A DNA stretch of 64,000 nucleotides from Akkermansiaceae bacterium (GTDB lineage Bacteria > Verrucomicrobiota > Verrucomicrobiia > Verrucomicrobiales > Akkermansiaceae), in NCBI GenBank assembly GCA_905182475.1, contig CAJJBR010000016.1:1-64000 (forward strand), written 5' to 3'. Each line of letters begins with the position of its first letter. Position 1 is the first letter of the stretch. Positions 53,167-63,173 of the stretch are shown here, one piece after another. The notes under the pieces were generated by a model. That model saw only the letters and a list, made by a program, of their open reading frames with translations. It searched no databases and was not told the origin of the DNA. A program made the position numbers and the translations under genes.

Positions 53167-55419
53167 GTGATCGCCCGTGTCCTTATCGACGGCCCCTCGG
53201 AGCTTGTTTTCGACTATGCTATCCCCGCCGACCTCGCTGTCGTCGAGGGTTGCCGCGTGCGTGTGCCGATCCGCCAGAAAACCACCTCCGGCACCGTCCT
53301 CTCGGTTATTCCACCGCCGGAGCAGAGTGAATTCGCCGTCCGCGAGCTCAAATCCCTCATCGACCCCGAGCCGCTTATCACCCCTGTCCTCCTAAAAATC
53401 GCCCGGTGGATTTCCAACTACTACGGATCAAGTATTGAAAGCGTCATCCGCTCCATCCTCCCAGAGGCCGTCCGCACCGAAGATAATTCCCACAAGACCC
53501 GTCGTATCGCCACTGCCAAGGAAGACATCGACATAGCTGATCTGGAGAAACTCGAAAAGCGCGCCCCGAAGCAATACGCCATCCTCAGTCTCCTCCAAAC
53601 CGCAGAAAACCGAACCCTCCCCACTACCGATCTCGGCGACAACTCCGCCCCTTCCCTAAAAAGCCTAGCTTCAAAGGGTCTCATCACCATAGGCACCGAA
53701 GAAGTTCGCCGCGACCCCGAATCCGAAGAAACCATCATCGCCTCCCAACCGCTCACCTTAAACGAGCAACAAGAAACAGCATTTCAAGAAATCTCCGCGT
53801 CCCTCCGCGACCTCTGCACCTCTGCGGTGGAAAATTCTCCCTCTCCCCCACTCGCCCCCTCCCCCTATCTTCTTCTAGGCGTAACCGGCTCCGGAAAAAC
53901 CGAAGTCTATCTCCAATCCGCCCAATCCGCCCTCGACCAAGGAAAAACCGTCCTCGTCCTAGTCCCAGAAATCGCCCTCACCCCCCAGACCGTTCGTCGT
54001 TTCAAAGCTCGCTTCTCTCAGCTCGAAGACCAGGTCGCCGTCCTTCATTCCCACCTCTCCCAGGGCGAGCGTTTTGACGAGTGGCATCGCATCCGCACCG
54101 GGAAGGCCCGCATCGTCATCGGTGCCCGCTCCGCCGTTTTCGCGCCCCTCCCCGATCTCGGCCTGATCATCATTGATGAGGAGCACGAATCCACCTACAA
54201 ACAGGAAAACGTCCCCCGCTACCAAGCCCGCGATGTCGCGGTTCTCCGCGCCGCCTTCGAGCCATGCGTCATCGTCCTAGGCTCCGCCACCCCCTCGCTC
54301 GAAAGCTGGCAAAATTCCCAGACCGGGAAATATAAACTCCTGCGTCTCGACAAACGCGCCGACGCCCACTCCATGCCGCTCGTCCGTGTCATCGACATGC
54401 GCTTGGAAAAACAGAAGCAGAAAGGCCAGATACCCATCCTCTCCGACCGCCTCCGCAACGCCCTTGAACAACGCCTCGAAAAAGGCGAGCAATCCATCCT
54501 TTTCCTCAATCGCCGTGGCTTCGCCCGCTCCCTCCAATGCCATGGTTGCGGCCACGTCTGCGAGTGCCCGCACTGCGCCGTCGCCCTCACCTACCATCGC
54601 ACCGATGAGCGCCTCGTCTGCCACGTCTGCGGGCACCAGTCCATCGTCCCCAGGAAATGCCCAGAGTGCAAAAATCCCGGAATCGCCCTCCAAGGATACG
54701 GCACCCAGAAAGTCGAAGAGATTCTCAAGAAAGTCCTCCCCGAAGCCAGCTTCGCCCGCATCGATGCCGATGCGATGCGCCGCAAAAACGCACTCAAAGA
54801 CATCCTCCGGAAATTTAAATCCCAGAAGATCGATATCCTCATCGGCACCCAAATGATCGCCAAGGGCCTGCATTTCCCCAACGTCACCTTAGTAGGAATC
54901 CTCAACGCCGACCTCGGCCTGCATGTCCCTGATTTCCGCGCCGGCGAGCGCACCTTCCAGCTCATCACCCAGGTCGCCGGACGCGCGGGAAGGGGCGAGC
55001 TCGAAGGCGAAGTCATCGTCCAAACCTTCACCCCCCACAGCCCCAGTATCCAGTTCGCCCGCCGCCATGATTTCGATGGCTACTCCGAGCAGGAAATGGA
55101 AATGCGCCGCCAGTTCAAATTCCCGCCCTTCGCCCACTGCGGAGTCCTCACCGCTCGCAGCACCCACGAGCGCCGCGCCGAATTCACCCTCCAAACCCTC
55201 CACCTCCGGCTCAAAGAGAATCTCCCCCCCAGCATCTCCCTAGGCGAAGTCCTCCCCAGCCCCCTCATCCGCTCCCACGACCAATTCCGCTTCCAAATCA
55301 CCCTCCGTTCCCACAAAGCCCGCCCCCTCACCAATCACGTCCAGACCATCCTTCGCAAAACCACCCTCCCCGAAGACGTCACCGTCGTCTTCGACATGGA
55401 TGCGTATAATTTCTCGTAA
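53167..55419 (+). CDS. priA: Primosomal protein N' (replication restart helicase PriA)
   Basis: GVTGSGKTEVYLQ; IIIDEEHESTYKQENVPRYQARDVA; zinc cysteines CHGCGHVCECPHC...CHVCGHQSIVPRKCPEC; QVAGRAGRGE. Confidence 0.96.
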   Translation: MIARVLIDGPSELVFDYAIPADLAVVEGCRVRVPIRQKTTSGTVLSVIPPPEQSEFAVRELKSLIDPEPLITPVLLKIARWISNYYGSSIESVIRSILPEAVRTEDNSHKTRRIATAKEDIDIADLEKLEKRAPKQYAILSLLQTAENRTLPTTDLGDNSAPSLKSLASKGLITIGTEEVRRDPESEETIIASQPLTLNEQQETAFQEISASLRDLCTSAVENSPSPPLAPSPYLLLGVTGSGKTEVYLQSAQSALDQGKTVLVLVPEIALTPQTVRRFKARFSQLEDQVAVLHSHLSQGERFDEWHRIRTGKARIVIGARSAVFAPLPDLGLIIIDEEHESTYKQENVPRYQARDVAVLRAAFEPCVIVLGSATPSLESWQNSQTGKYKLLRLDKRADAHSMPLVRVIDMRLEKQKQKGQIPILSDRLRNALEQRLEKGEQSILFLNRRGFARSLQCHGCGHVCECPHCAVALTYHRTDERLVCHVCGHQSIVPRKCPECKNPGIALQGYGTQKVEEILKKVLPEASFARIDADAMRRKNALKDILRKFKSQKIDILIGTQMIAKGLHFPNVTLVGILNADLGLHVPDFRAGERTFQLITQVAGRAGRGELEGEVIVQTFTPHSPSIQFARRHDFDGYSEQEMEMRRQFKFPPFAHCGVLTARSTHERRAEFTLQTLHLRLKENLPPSISLGEVLPSPLIRSHDQFRFQITLRSHKARPLTNHVQTILRKTTLPEDVTVVFDMDAYNFS

Positions 55420-55518
55420 GGAGTCGGGACATTCCTGTCCCGACAAATCCTCGAAGCGACAGAAATGTCCCTTCTCCTTACCTTGACAGCAAACCAGTAA
55501 ACCAGCAAACTTGCTCTC

Positions 55519-55752
55519 ATGAAAACCACTATCGACCTACCTTCCGATCTGGTTCGGGAAATGAAACTCTTGGCAGTCCACGAAGGCCGCAAGCTTAAGG
55601 ACGTGGCGGCAGATCTTCTGAAACGCGGCCTGAATTCCGGAAAAAATAAATCCACCTCTGCCCCTCCCTCCGACTTTCTTCTATCAGCCCCAGCCTGCGC
55701 ACCCGAAATGACCCCCGAGCGCGTCCGCCAAATCCTTGATGCAACCCAATGA
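55519..55752 (+). CDS. RHH antitoxin (VapB role)
   Basis: MKTTIDLPSDLVREMKLLAVHEGRKLKDVAADLLKRGL; 4-nt overlap with the PIN gene. Confidence 0.88.
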   Translation: MKTTIDLPSDLVREMKLLAVHEGRKLKDVAADLLKRGLNSGKNKSTSAPPSDFLLSAPACAPEMTPERVRQILDATQ

Positions 55753-56153
55753 GCTGGCTCCTCGACGTAAACCTCCTCCTCGCTAGCCGCTGGCAAACCC
55801 ACGCGAATCATGAAGCCGTCTGCGAATGGCTCGACTCTCAACAGGAATTCCACACTACCCCCATCGTCGAACTCGGCTTCATGCGTGTCAGCTTAAGCCC
55901 CGCCTACTCAGCCACTTGGGAAGATGCCCACCGCTCCCTCTCCTGCCTCCTCTCGCGTCCATCCCACCGTTTCCTCCCGGACGATGTCAGCGCCACAGAC
56001 TCTCCTAAATCCAACTACAAGGACTCAACCGACGCCCACCTAGTCCGCCTCGCTGAACGTCACGGACTTAGGCTCGCAACTCTGGACATGGCACTTACGA
56101 CTAAAAGTTGGGCGAATAGTTTTGCGTTCAACCCAATAGAAAAAACCCGGTGA
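55749..56153 (+). CDS. PIN-domain toxin (VapC family)
   Basis: SWLLDVNLLLASRWQTHANHEAVCEWL...STDAHLVRLAERHGLRLATLDMAL. Confidence 0.9.
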   Translation: MSWLLDVNLLLASRWQTHANHEAVCEWLDSQQEFHTTPIVELGFMRVSLSPAYSATWEDAHRSLSCLLSRPSHRFLPDDVSATDSPKSNYKDSTDAHLVRLAERHGLRLATLDMALTTKSWANSFAFNPIEKTR

Positions 56154-56436
56154 TCGAGCGGACTTTCAAAGCCATCCCAGAAGGGGAAATTGAGGAATCA
56201 GACAATCAGTCCTATCTGGCAGGTTTCGGACGTGCCGCTGACTTCGCAAGCGGTTTTTGCTTTCGTAATCACCAGCAGAAAGTTTCGCCACTCCGAATAG
56301 CCCAAGAGATACTGGAGATCGCGGGCGAGCCAGAATTCGACATCGGTTTCGGTTTTCTGCGCGAATGACTCGAAGTCTTTGGTTAGGCTCTGTAGCAGTG
56401 ATCACCCGAGTTCAAAACTTCCATTTGGATGTTTGA

Positions 56437-59400
56437 TTACTCCCACTCACACAACCCATCGATATGCGCGGCCGATCCGTCGCGCAGCCAGCCATCTAGC
56501 TGGGCGGGATCTTTGAGCTGCTGGCCGCGGAGGCGGGGGACGACGAGGTAGTTGCAGGTGATCCCGGGAAGGACGCTCATGTCGCCCCAAATTTTTTCGA
56601 ACTGGGTGACGGGGAAAATGTCTTCCTGGCCGTGGCCCCAGCGTTTTTTTACGTCTTTGAGGGTGACGTAGGTCGGGAGCTGGGCGGCGAGCTTGCGAAT
56701 CGCGGCGGTGATTTTTGCTTCGTCCTCCGCGAGCAGGTCATCGCGGGAGAGGCCAAGGCGGGCGAGGAGTTGGTCGATATCGATCCAGCAGCTCAGGGTG
56801 TTGTAGTAGCTGAGGGCGAACTCGTCCTCCTCGTTGGGCATGGCGAGGCCTTCGACGAGCCGCACCTGTCCGTTGACCCGAGCGAGGCCGCCGCCCCTGT
56901 CCTCCAGGCGGCGTGAAATGACCTCGAAGGTCATGGTTGCGCCGCTTTCCAAATGTGCGCCGAGGAGGGTGGGGTCGAGGTCGGCACCGAGGGTGTCGAT
57001 GTTGTGGAGGAAAAGCGTTTTCAAACCCGGCCTTTCCCGCAGGACGGCGGCGAGGGTGCCGTTGCGGAGCATGTTGGGAAGCTCGAAGAAATGGCCGACC
57101 GGGTGGAGGCACTGGAGCGGGAGGTTGTCGGTGTAGTCGCTGCCTTCCCCGGCTTCCTTCGCCCAGCCGATGAGTGCAGTGCGGAGGGAGTCGCGGACTT
57201 TCTGCTGCTGCTCATCGAGCATCTGTTGGGGCATTTCCTCCCAGGCGAAGCGGAGATCGCGTTCCGTGGGAACCATACGCAGGCCGACGGATTTACCGCG
57301 CGAAAGGAACAACGAGCCGGGATAATCGTAATTCTCGACATGGCCGAGGAAGGCCTCCGTGGGTGCGTTGGTGAGATAGCTGGTGGTGAAAATGTGCGGC
57401 ACCGTCGCCCCGGATTCCTTGGAAACGCGGCGACTCTTGGCGAGGTGGGTCTCGATGAAGGTTCGGTGCTTTCCTCCGAGTTTGGCGAAGGGATTGAGCG
57501 CCTTGCACACACCCGCGCCCTGGGTCCAGCGGCTGCCCGCACCTGCAGCGAGGCTGATGACCGCGACGCTTCCGTCTTTAAGCGCAGCGGCGCCGATTTT
57601 CCTCAGGTCTTCATTCCCACCGGCGCTGAAATCCTGCACATCCTCAGGCCTGACGTCCTCGATGATAGAGTTGTTGGGCAGGCGGTTCTGCGCGAGGCCG
57701 ATCCGTCCGTTCTGCAGATCCTGGCGGATCTTTTCATGGAGTTCGCGGTCGAATCCGTTTTCCGTGAGAAGATCTGCGAGCGAGTTCCCGGAGGACGAAC
57801 CGGTTTCGTTCCGTGGCAGAAAAGAATCGAAGAGATTCTGCACCAAGCCTTGGAATGCAGGGGTGTTGCGGGATTCTGCAGCTAGGCAGTCGAGCTCGGC
57901 GCGGGTGCTAGCGGGCAGGCTGCGCGGATCTTGGCGTAGTGTTGATGGCAGCTGTAGCTTGTAGTAGCGGGGCGGTAGTAGGGCGGATTTTCCGGTGAGA
58001 ATTTCCGAAAATGTGCCGTGTGAATTGATCGCAAAATCGTAGACCACTGGCTCCATCGCGAAGGGCAGGGCGTCCTGCAAACGAGCTTTCGCGGCGGACA
58101 TGATGCGCTGCATCGCGGCCTGCGCTTCGATTTTTCGCTCCGGCGCGAAGATGAAACCCATACCTCCACCGGACATCCCGCCGAGCATCCAGAATCCCCA
58201 GAAATCATCGCCGAATTCCTTCTCGGCGGCGGCGATGAGCTGCTCGGTGTAAAGCGTGGTCGCCCACGGGATGATGGTCTGGATGGGGCCGCGAAAATTC
58301 TCGGTGGTGATTGCGCCAAGCTTCTTGATATCGCCTTGGCTGAGTGCCCCGACGATCTTTTCCAATAGATCGAGTGCCTCGCGACGACCGACCCATTCCT
58401 TGTCCCCACGCAGGAGATATTTCTCCGTCACCATTTCCAGAATAGGCCCGACGTTCTGCGCCATGCCGCCGTGGACGAGGACGAGAGAATCTTGCAAGGC
58501 ATTGCGGGCGCTTTCCGGGATTTCCTCCGCAGTGAAAACCTTGTGGGTGGGCATCAGGCGACCGCGTGAAATACCATGCTCCGGATCGGTCTCCTCGGCG
58601 ATGGCTCCCTCAATGAGCTTGATACCAGGCCAGACGCCGCCCGAATCCTGCCAGCCGCCGCCAGAACCTCCGATCCACTCTCCGAGGATTGCTCGTGCGA
58701 GGACGATGCGGCGCTCGCTTTCCTGGAGCTCGCCGGTGAGCTCTGCCGTTTGCCCGGTGGCTCGCATGCAGGCGCTGATGAGGGCGGCGAGAAGATTGGT
58801 GGAAACGGCAAGCCGCGAGCCTTTCGGGATATCGTTCACACTGGAGACGAGCTCGATACCGAGACCGGGGCCGACGAGTTTTTCCAATAGCGCTTCCAGC
58901 GTCTGACCGGAGCCCTCGATACCCGGAGGCACCACGCCGCTGGCGATGACCGCCGCCTTGAGGAGTCCAAGATGGTCTTTCGCAAAATCGAAGACATCAC
59001 CGAGCGAGGTAACATCGGCGGTGGCATTGAGATCGATGCTGGTGAGCCGGATCACCGGCTTCTCGATCACGCGTAGGTATGCCTCCACCGGAGGGCTGGG
59101 TTTTGCATCGCGGCCGTGGACACCGAGATCTACGGACACATTGATCACACGTGCCCCTTCCGGGAAATCCATGCCGAGAAAAAAGATATCGGACCACGCC
59201 GAGTGCGTGAGATCCATGCGGACGGGGGTCGTTTCCCGCAGGATGGGAAAGGTGCCATTCTCCGATGTATCTAGTAGCTCCTTCCGGAAACGTAGCGGAT
59301 GATCCGAGGGATGCCCCATGCGGAACATCCAGCGATTCCCATCGACCGATCTCACGCTGGAGCGCACCTGATCAGCAAGCGTCTGGAAGGCAAGGGAATG

Positions 59401-59763
59401 GAAGGCGGAGGCCAGCGAAGAGCTGAGGGCATCGCCGGATCCCTGCGCGGTTTGCGCGTCGATGAATTCGTCAATCGCCTCTTCGAAGCGGCGTTGCAGG
59501 AGATGCTCATAGCCTGCGAAAGGGATGCTGCCCGCAGGCTTTTTCGACAACAGCGGTGGCAAGTGGAAGCGGTGGATCGCGTAGAGAAAAAACAGCGAGC
59601 GGACGCGGTGGTAAAGGTTTTCGCTCCGGCGGCGGAAGGTATCGAGTTCCGTGCAGGCAGCAAGAAGCCCGTCAATGGAAAGCCCTTCGCAAAGCGATTC
59701 GAGCGATGTGTCCCGGTATGCCGGATCATCCGAGACGATGACGCTGAGAAATGGTGAACTCAT
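56437..59763 (-). CDS. Fusion protein: N-terminal GHMP (L-fucokinase-like) sugar kinase + C-terminal UDPGP-type nucleotidyltransferase
   Basis: Kinase: [135 protein letters not shown]. Confidence 0.82.
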   Translation of the reverse strand: MSSPFLSVIVSDDPAYRDTSLESLCEGLSIDGLLAACTELDTFRRRSENLYHRVRSLFFLYAIHRFHLPPLLSKKPAGSIPFAGYEHLLQRRFEEAIDEFIDAQTAQGSGDALSSSLASAFHSLAFQTLADQVRSSVRSVDGNRWMFRMGHPSDHPLRFRKELLDTSENGTFPILRETTPVRMDLTHSAWSDIFFLGMDFPEGARVINVSVDLGVHGRDAKPSPPVEAYLRVIEKPVIRLTSIDLNATADVTSLGDVFDFAKDHLGLLKAAVIASGVVPPGIEGSGQTLEALLEKLVGPGLGIELVSSVNDIPKGSRLAVSTNLLAALISACMRATGQTAELTGELQESERRIVLARAILGEWIGGSGGGWQDSGGVWPGIKLIEGAIAEETDPEHGISRGRLMPTHKVFTAEEIPESARNALQDSLVLVHGGMAQNVGPILEMVTEKYLLRGDKEWVGRREALDLLEKIVGALSQGDIKKLGAITTENFRGPIQTIIPWATTLYTEQLIAAAEKEFGDDFWGFWMLGGMSGGGMGFIFAPERKIEAQAAMQRIMSAAKARLQDALPFAMEPVVYDFAINSHGTFSEILTGKSALLPPRYYKLQLPSTLRQDPRSLPASTRAELDCLAAESRNTPAFQGLVQNLFDSFLPRNETGSSSGNSLADLLTENGFDRELHEKIRQDLQNGRIGLAQNRLPNNSIIEDVRPEDVQDFSAGGNEDLRKIGAAALKDGSVAVISLAAGAGSRWTQGAGVCKALNPFAKLGGKHRTFIETHLAKSRRVSKESGATVPHIFTTSYLTNAPTEAFLGHVENYDYPGSLFLSRGKSVGLRMVPTERDLRFAWEEMPQQMLDEQQQKVRDSLRTALIGWAKEAGEGSDYTDNLPLQCLHPVGHFFELPNMLRNGTLAAVLRERPGLKTLFLHNIDTLGADLDPTLLGAHLESGATMTFEVISRRLEDRGGGLARVNGQVRLVEGLAMPNEEDEFALSYYNTLSCWIDIDQLLARLGLSRDDLLAEDEAKITAAIRKLAAQLPTYVTLKDVKKRWGHGQEDIFPVTQFEKIWGDMSVLPGITCNYLVVPRLRGQQLKDPAQLDGWLRDGSAAHIDGLCEWE

Positions 59764-59765
59764 GT

Positions 59766-60590
59766 CTAGCGGTTGCTGGTGGCGAGGAGTTCGAGTAGGG
59801 AAACGAGAACCCCATCACGCTGCGGACCGTCGAGGGCGAGAGCGAGCTGGGCGATCAGGAGGCCGTTCTGCTCATCAAGGTTGAAACGCCGGCCCTGGAT
59901 CTCGTAGGCGAGGCAGCGTTCCGTTTTCGCCAGTTTTCCTAAGCTCGCTGAAACGCCATTCCCTGAACCGTCGTTCAGGATCTCGATGAATTTCGGGCTG
60001 AGCGCGTGCATGCCGAAAAAGCAGAGATATTGTGCCGCCCGCAGACCCGGGATCGTCAGGTGTTGCTCGGCAAGGGTCGGGCTGGGTTTTTCGATGACAT
60101 TGCGGATTTCGTAAAGGCCGGCCGCCTGCGGAACTTTCACACCCCCGATCGCGCCATAGAGCGGCAGCTTGCTCTCATGCGTCGCCTGCACCGCAGACAT
60201 GGAGCATGAGTTTGTCTCTGCGGTTTTCAAGAGCTGGGAAACGCAGGATCGGTCCGTGTGGCTGAGGTAAAGGTGATCGCTGACCATCAGCAGGAAAGGG
60301 TCGCCGTCGATGAAATCGCTGGCCTGCAAAATCGCATCGCCGTAGCCGGCTGGGTTCGCCTGCTCGATGAAGGTGACCTGCTCCGCATGCGGGCCAGAAG
60401 CTTTCCGGTATGCTTCCGTATCGCCGGCGGCGACGACCACCTGTGCAGAGGTGATCCCGGAGGCGAACACCTCGTCCAAAAGAACTTGGAGAGCTGTTTG
60501 CGATGTCCCCGATCGGCTGGTGACTGCCTGGAGTGGAAGGTGGTGCTGGTCGGGGCCGGCTGCGGTGATGACTGCCTTGCGAATTTTCAT
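59766..60590 (-). CDS. GalU-like nucleotidyltransferase with divergent signature motif
   Basis: [46 protein letters not shown]...[34 protein letters not shown]...[15 protein letters not shown]; start 3 bp upstream of the kinase fusion gene. Confidence 0.75.
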   Translation of the reverse strand: MKIRKAVITAAGPDQHHLPLQAVTSRSGTSQTALQVLLDEVFASGITSAQVVVAAGDTEAYRKASGPHAEQVTFIEQANPAGYGDAILQASDFIDGDPFLLMVSDHLYLSHTDRSCVSQLLKTAETNSCSMSAVQATHESKLPLYGAIGGVKVPQAAGLYEIRNVIEKPSPTLAEQHLTIPGLRAAQYLCFFGMHALSPKFIEILNDGSGNGVSASLGKLAKTERCLAYEIQGRRFNLDEQNGLLIAQLALALDGPQRDGVLVSLLELLATSNR

Positions 60591-60679
60591 GGAGCTGTGG
60601 ATGGACTTTGTCAGAAAAATCCCGCACTGGACGACAGAAAAATCCTTCATCGGAATCCCAGATATCATTACACTTCCCC

Positions 60680-61279
60680 ATGCCCGTCCTCGTCACCGCA
60701 TTCAGCCCGTTCGGCGGGCGGGAAAAAAACGCATCGTCCTTGGCTCTGGATGTGCTCCGGAAGCAATTCCCGCGGATCCGCACCCGCATCCTTCCTGTGG
60801 ATTCGGTGATTGCACCGTCCCGCCTTAGGCAGGCGATACGGCTGATCCGCCCCTCGGCGATCATTATGCTAGGAGAAGCGGCGGGAAGCGTGGGGTTTCG
60901 CTTAGAGACCACAGCTTGGAACCTGTTGGACTTCCGGATTCCGGACATCGTTGGGAAACAGCCTGTCGGCCGCCTGATCAAAGGTGGAGCTCCTGCATCG
61001 CTTTCCTCCACCCTTCCTTTGGGAGAAATTTATAACCGCCTCCAGGCATTGCGTTACCCAGTCACTAAATCGGACGATCCCGGCCGCTACCTATGCAATC
61101 AGATATTTTTCGGCGCTCTCCACGAACTCGGGAAACTTGAATTGAAAATTCCCGCAGGCTTCATCCACCTTCCACTTGAGGATCAATTACCAACTGCAAA
61201 GGCGGCTCGAGGGTTGGCCGAAATCATCAGGATCGTTGACACTGCGGCATATGAAGAATCCATGAAATATCCTCACTAA
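60680..61279 (+). CDS. pcp: Pyroglutamyl-peptidase I (pyrrolidone-carboxylate peptidase)
   Basis: VLVTAFSPFGGREKNASSLAL; GEAAGSVGFRLETTAWNLLDFRIPD; SDDPGRYLCNQIFFGAL (active-site Cys); AGFIHLPLEDQ. Confidence 0.9.
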   Translation: MPVLVTAFSPFGGREKNASSLALDVLRKQFPRIRTRILPVDSVIAPSRLRQAIRLIRPSAIIMLGEAAGSVGFRLETTAWNLLDFRIPDIVGKQPVGRLIKGGAPASLSSTLPLGEIYNRLQALRYPVTKSDDPGRYLCNQIFFGALHELGKLELKIPAGFIHLPLEDQLPTAKAARGLAEIIRIVDTAAYEESMKYPH

Positions 61280-61288
61280 TCGAAGAAT

Positions 61289-61423
61289 GAGCTACTGACC
61301 ATCCCTGCCGGGAAAACGGTCAGCTATGGCGAACGCGCAGACCGGATCGGCTCGCTGACCGGTTATGCGGGGGATTGGACAGGAAACGGCTGGCTGCTGG
61401 CGCACGAAGGTGCCGAGATCTGA
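61289..61423 (+). pseudogene. MGMT/Ada-type methylguanine DNA methyltransferase remnant lacking the PCHR active site
   Basis: ELLTIPAGKTVSYGERADRIGS joined directly to LTGYAGDWTGNGWLLAHEGAEI*; the intervening NPxxIxxPCHRV segment is missing. Confidence 0.75.
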
Positions 61424-61473
61424 ACGGCTTCAAAATAGCTCGATATATAAGCTTTTCCTGATATTTTGCCTGC

Positions 61474-62142
61474 TCGAAACGTATTTTCCTAGCGGCTATT
61501 GCTACCCTTCCTCTTCTTAACTCCTGCGACCACATCGACGCGGTGGGAGACAAGGTCGATGAGCTCAAAGACCTCCGCAAGGAAAGCACTCAAGGGATCG
61601 ACGGGATAAAAATCGGCCAGATCCTCGATGATGTGAAGGGCGGCCCGACAGTTCAGGATTTGGCGCAAACAGAATTCGACACATTCATTTCCGAACCTGG
61701 GCGTTTGAATATTGTGGATTTCCATGCCGAATGGTGTGGGCCGTGTAAGAAGCTTGGGCCCGTTCTTACCGAGGTGGTTAATGCCAACTCCGGGGTGGCT
61801 AGGTTGGGAAAGATTGATGTCGATCAGGCCGGAGAACTTTCGCAAACTCTGGGTGTCAGGAGGATCCCGGACGTCCGGTTTTATGTTGATGGCCAGCTTG
61901 TTCACCGCTTCACAGGAGGTAAACCCAAGGCTGCCTTGGAAAAACTGGTAAAAGCCCATACCGCATCAATGGTACCGATAGACGATTTCGCGGGTCAATT
62001 GAATGCAGGTTTGGACGGTGTGGTTGGTGGCGGAACGGTACCGGTGCCGACCGGAGCACAGGACAATTCGAAGCCTATTGATGAAGCGATGAAGCCAATG
62101 GATAAGGAATGGCTTCCGCCTGGCATGAGCCGCAAAAAGTAG
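61474..62142 (+). CDS. Thioredoxin-domain lipoprotein (canonical start codon not evident)
   Basis: IVDFHAEWCGPCKKLGPVLTEV; upstream in-frame (S)KRIFLAAIATLPLLNSCDHIDAVG looks like a lipoprotein signal whose initiator reads TCG; internal GTG at 61543. Confidence 0.75.
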   Translation, partial: SKRIFLAAIATLPLLNSCDHIDAVGDKVDELKDLRKESTQGIDGIKIGQILDDVKGGPTVQDLAQTEFDTFISEPGRLNIVDFHAEWCGPCKKLGPVLTEVVNANSGVARLGKIDVDQAGELSQTLGVRRIPDVRFYVDGQLVHRFTGGKPKAALEKLVKAHTASMVPIDDFAGQLNAGLDGVVGGGTVPVPTGAQDNSKPIDEAMKPMDKEWLPPGMSRKK

Positions 62143-62158
62143 GCTGCTGTTTTAGCCG

Positions 62159-62197
62159 AGCAACTCGCGCACCATGGAGGCGTTGAGTTTTTTCACG
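62159..62197. repeat. 39-bp direct repeat copy 1 (duplicated 3' end of the SNF2 helicase gene)
   Basis: agcaactcgcgcaccatggaggcgttgagttttttcacg; 38/39 identical to 63181-63219. Confidence 0.9.
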
Positions 62198-62343
62198 TTG
62201 TCGCATCGTCCTCCTCGCGTCGGGAGCTGGTGCGTTGAAAAACTCTACGGCGTGGAGGGGCAGAGGGCGTTCGATGATTTTTAGGCTCACTCTCTTCCGC
62301 ACTCGGGCGATCTTTCCTCTTTTCGATTCTGAGCAGCGTAATT

Positions 62344-62775
62344 TCACGGATTCACCTTCAGTCCCACCTCTATCGCAAGGGATCTCTGCCGATTGTCAAA
62401 ACTCCAGAAATCTCGCGCTCCGAGTTCGACCGCAGCGGCTACCTGAACGATATCGAAGCTGCGCGTTCGCTTTGAGGACGTGTGCGCCCGGGCAAAGCCA
62501 AGAGACCGCTGGAAAACCCTTATCCAGTCGGGTTCGACAAGTTCCAACATTTTCGCCCGCTTCAGCTCCCAAATCCTTGCTTCGGATTCTACGGCATTTA
62601 CCTCATCGATATCACTCCTGCCTACCGCTAGTCGAATCGCGTTGCAGATCTCAAGCGACAGCATGGAGTTGAACAAAAGGGGCGCGGTCGCCGTCGTCAT
62701 CAATTTTGCCGCCCTTCCGGTGTTTATATCTTGGATCGCAAGAGAGATCAGAACGCTAGTATCCGCATAAATCAT
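62344..62775 (-). CDS. PIN-domain toxin (VapC family)
   Basis: MIYADTSVLISLAIQDINTGRAAKLM...RTRSFDIVQVAAAVELGARDFWSFDNRQRSLAIEVGLKV. Confidence 0.88.
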   Translation of the reverse strand: MIYADTSVLISLAIQDINTGRAAKLMTTATAPLLFNSMLSLEICNAIRLAVGRSDIDEVNAVESEARIWELKRAKMLELVEPDWIRVFQRSLGFARAHTSSKRTRSFDIVQVAAAVELGARDFWSFDNRQRSLAIEVGLKVNP

Positions 62776-62776
62776 A

Positions 62777-63034
62777 TTACCAGCGGTAACCTTTCCTGTC
62801 CTCTTCGATCGCGCTTCCCTGAATCTTTGGAGCCGCTTCGAGCCATTCTCGCTGGTCTGCCACCCATCCTGCCCAATCCACTTTGCGTTCCGCCCCGTCC
62901 TCCGATGTTTCCAAGGGAACCAGCTTCCCAACGCTCTTCCCACGTCGTGTGATCACAATCTCCGCCCCAGCCTCCACATCAACTAACAGCTTGGAAAGAT
63001 GATGCTGCGCTTCTCGAACCGTAGCTGTTTTCAT
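62777..63034 (-). CDS. Phd/YefM-type antitoxin
   Basis: MKTATVREAQHHLSKLLVDVEAGAEIVITRRGKSVGKLVPLE. Confidence 0.9.
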   Translation of the reverse strand: MKTATVREAQHHLSKLLVDVEAGAEIVITRRGKSVGKLVPLETSEDGAERKVDWAGWVADQREWLEAAPKIQGSAIEEDRKGYRW

Positions 63035-63173
63035 TTGTTGACAACTTTGACGCACATTCTGCATTTGTCAAGCTGGGACAATATCCACTCTAGGGCATCT
63101 ACATTTGGAACGACTCCACCTGTGGTAGAAGATTTTAACCGCAGATGTCCTGATTTCCGTTCGCCGACTGATG

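Noticed and set aside
56150-56368. 72-aa ORF MIERTFKAIPEGEIEESDNQSYLAGFGRAADF after VapC
   Set aside because: Might be the start of a broken NTPase-like gene, but the match is too weak to call a feature.
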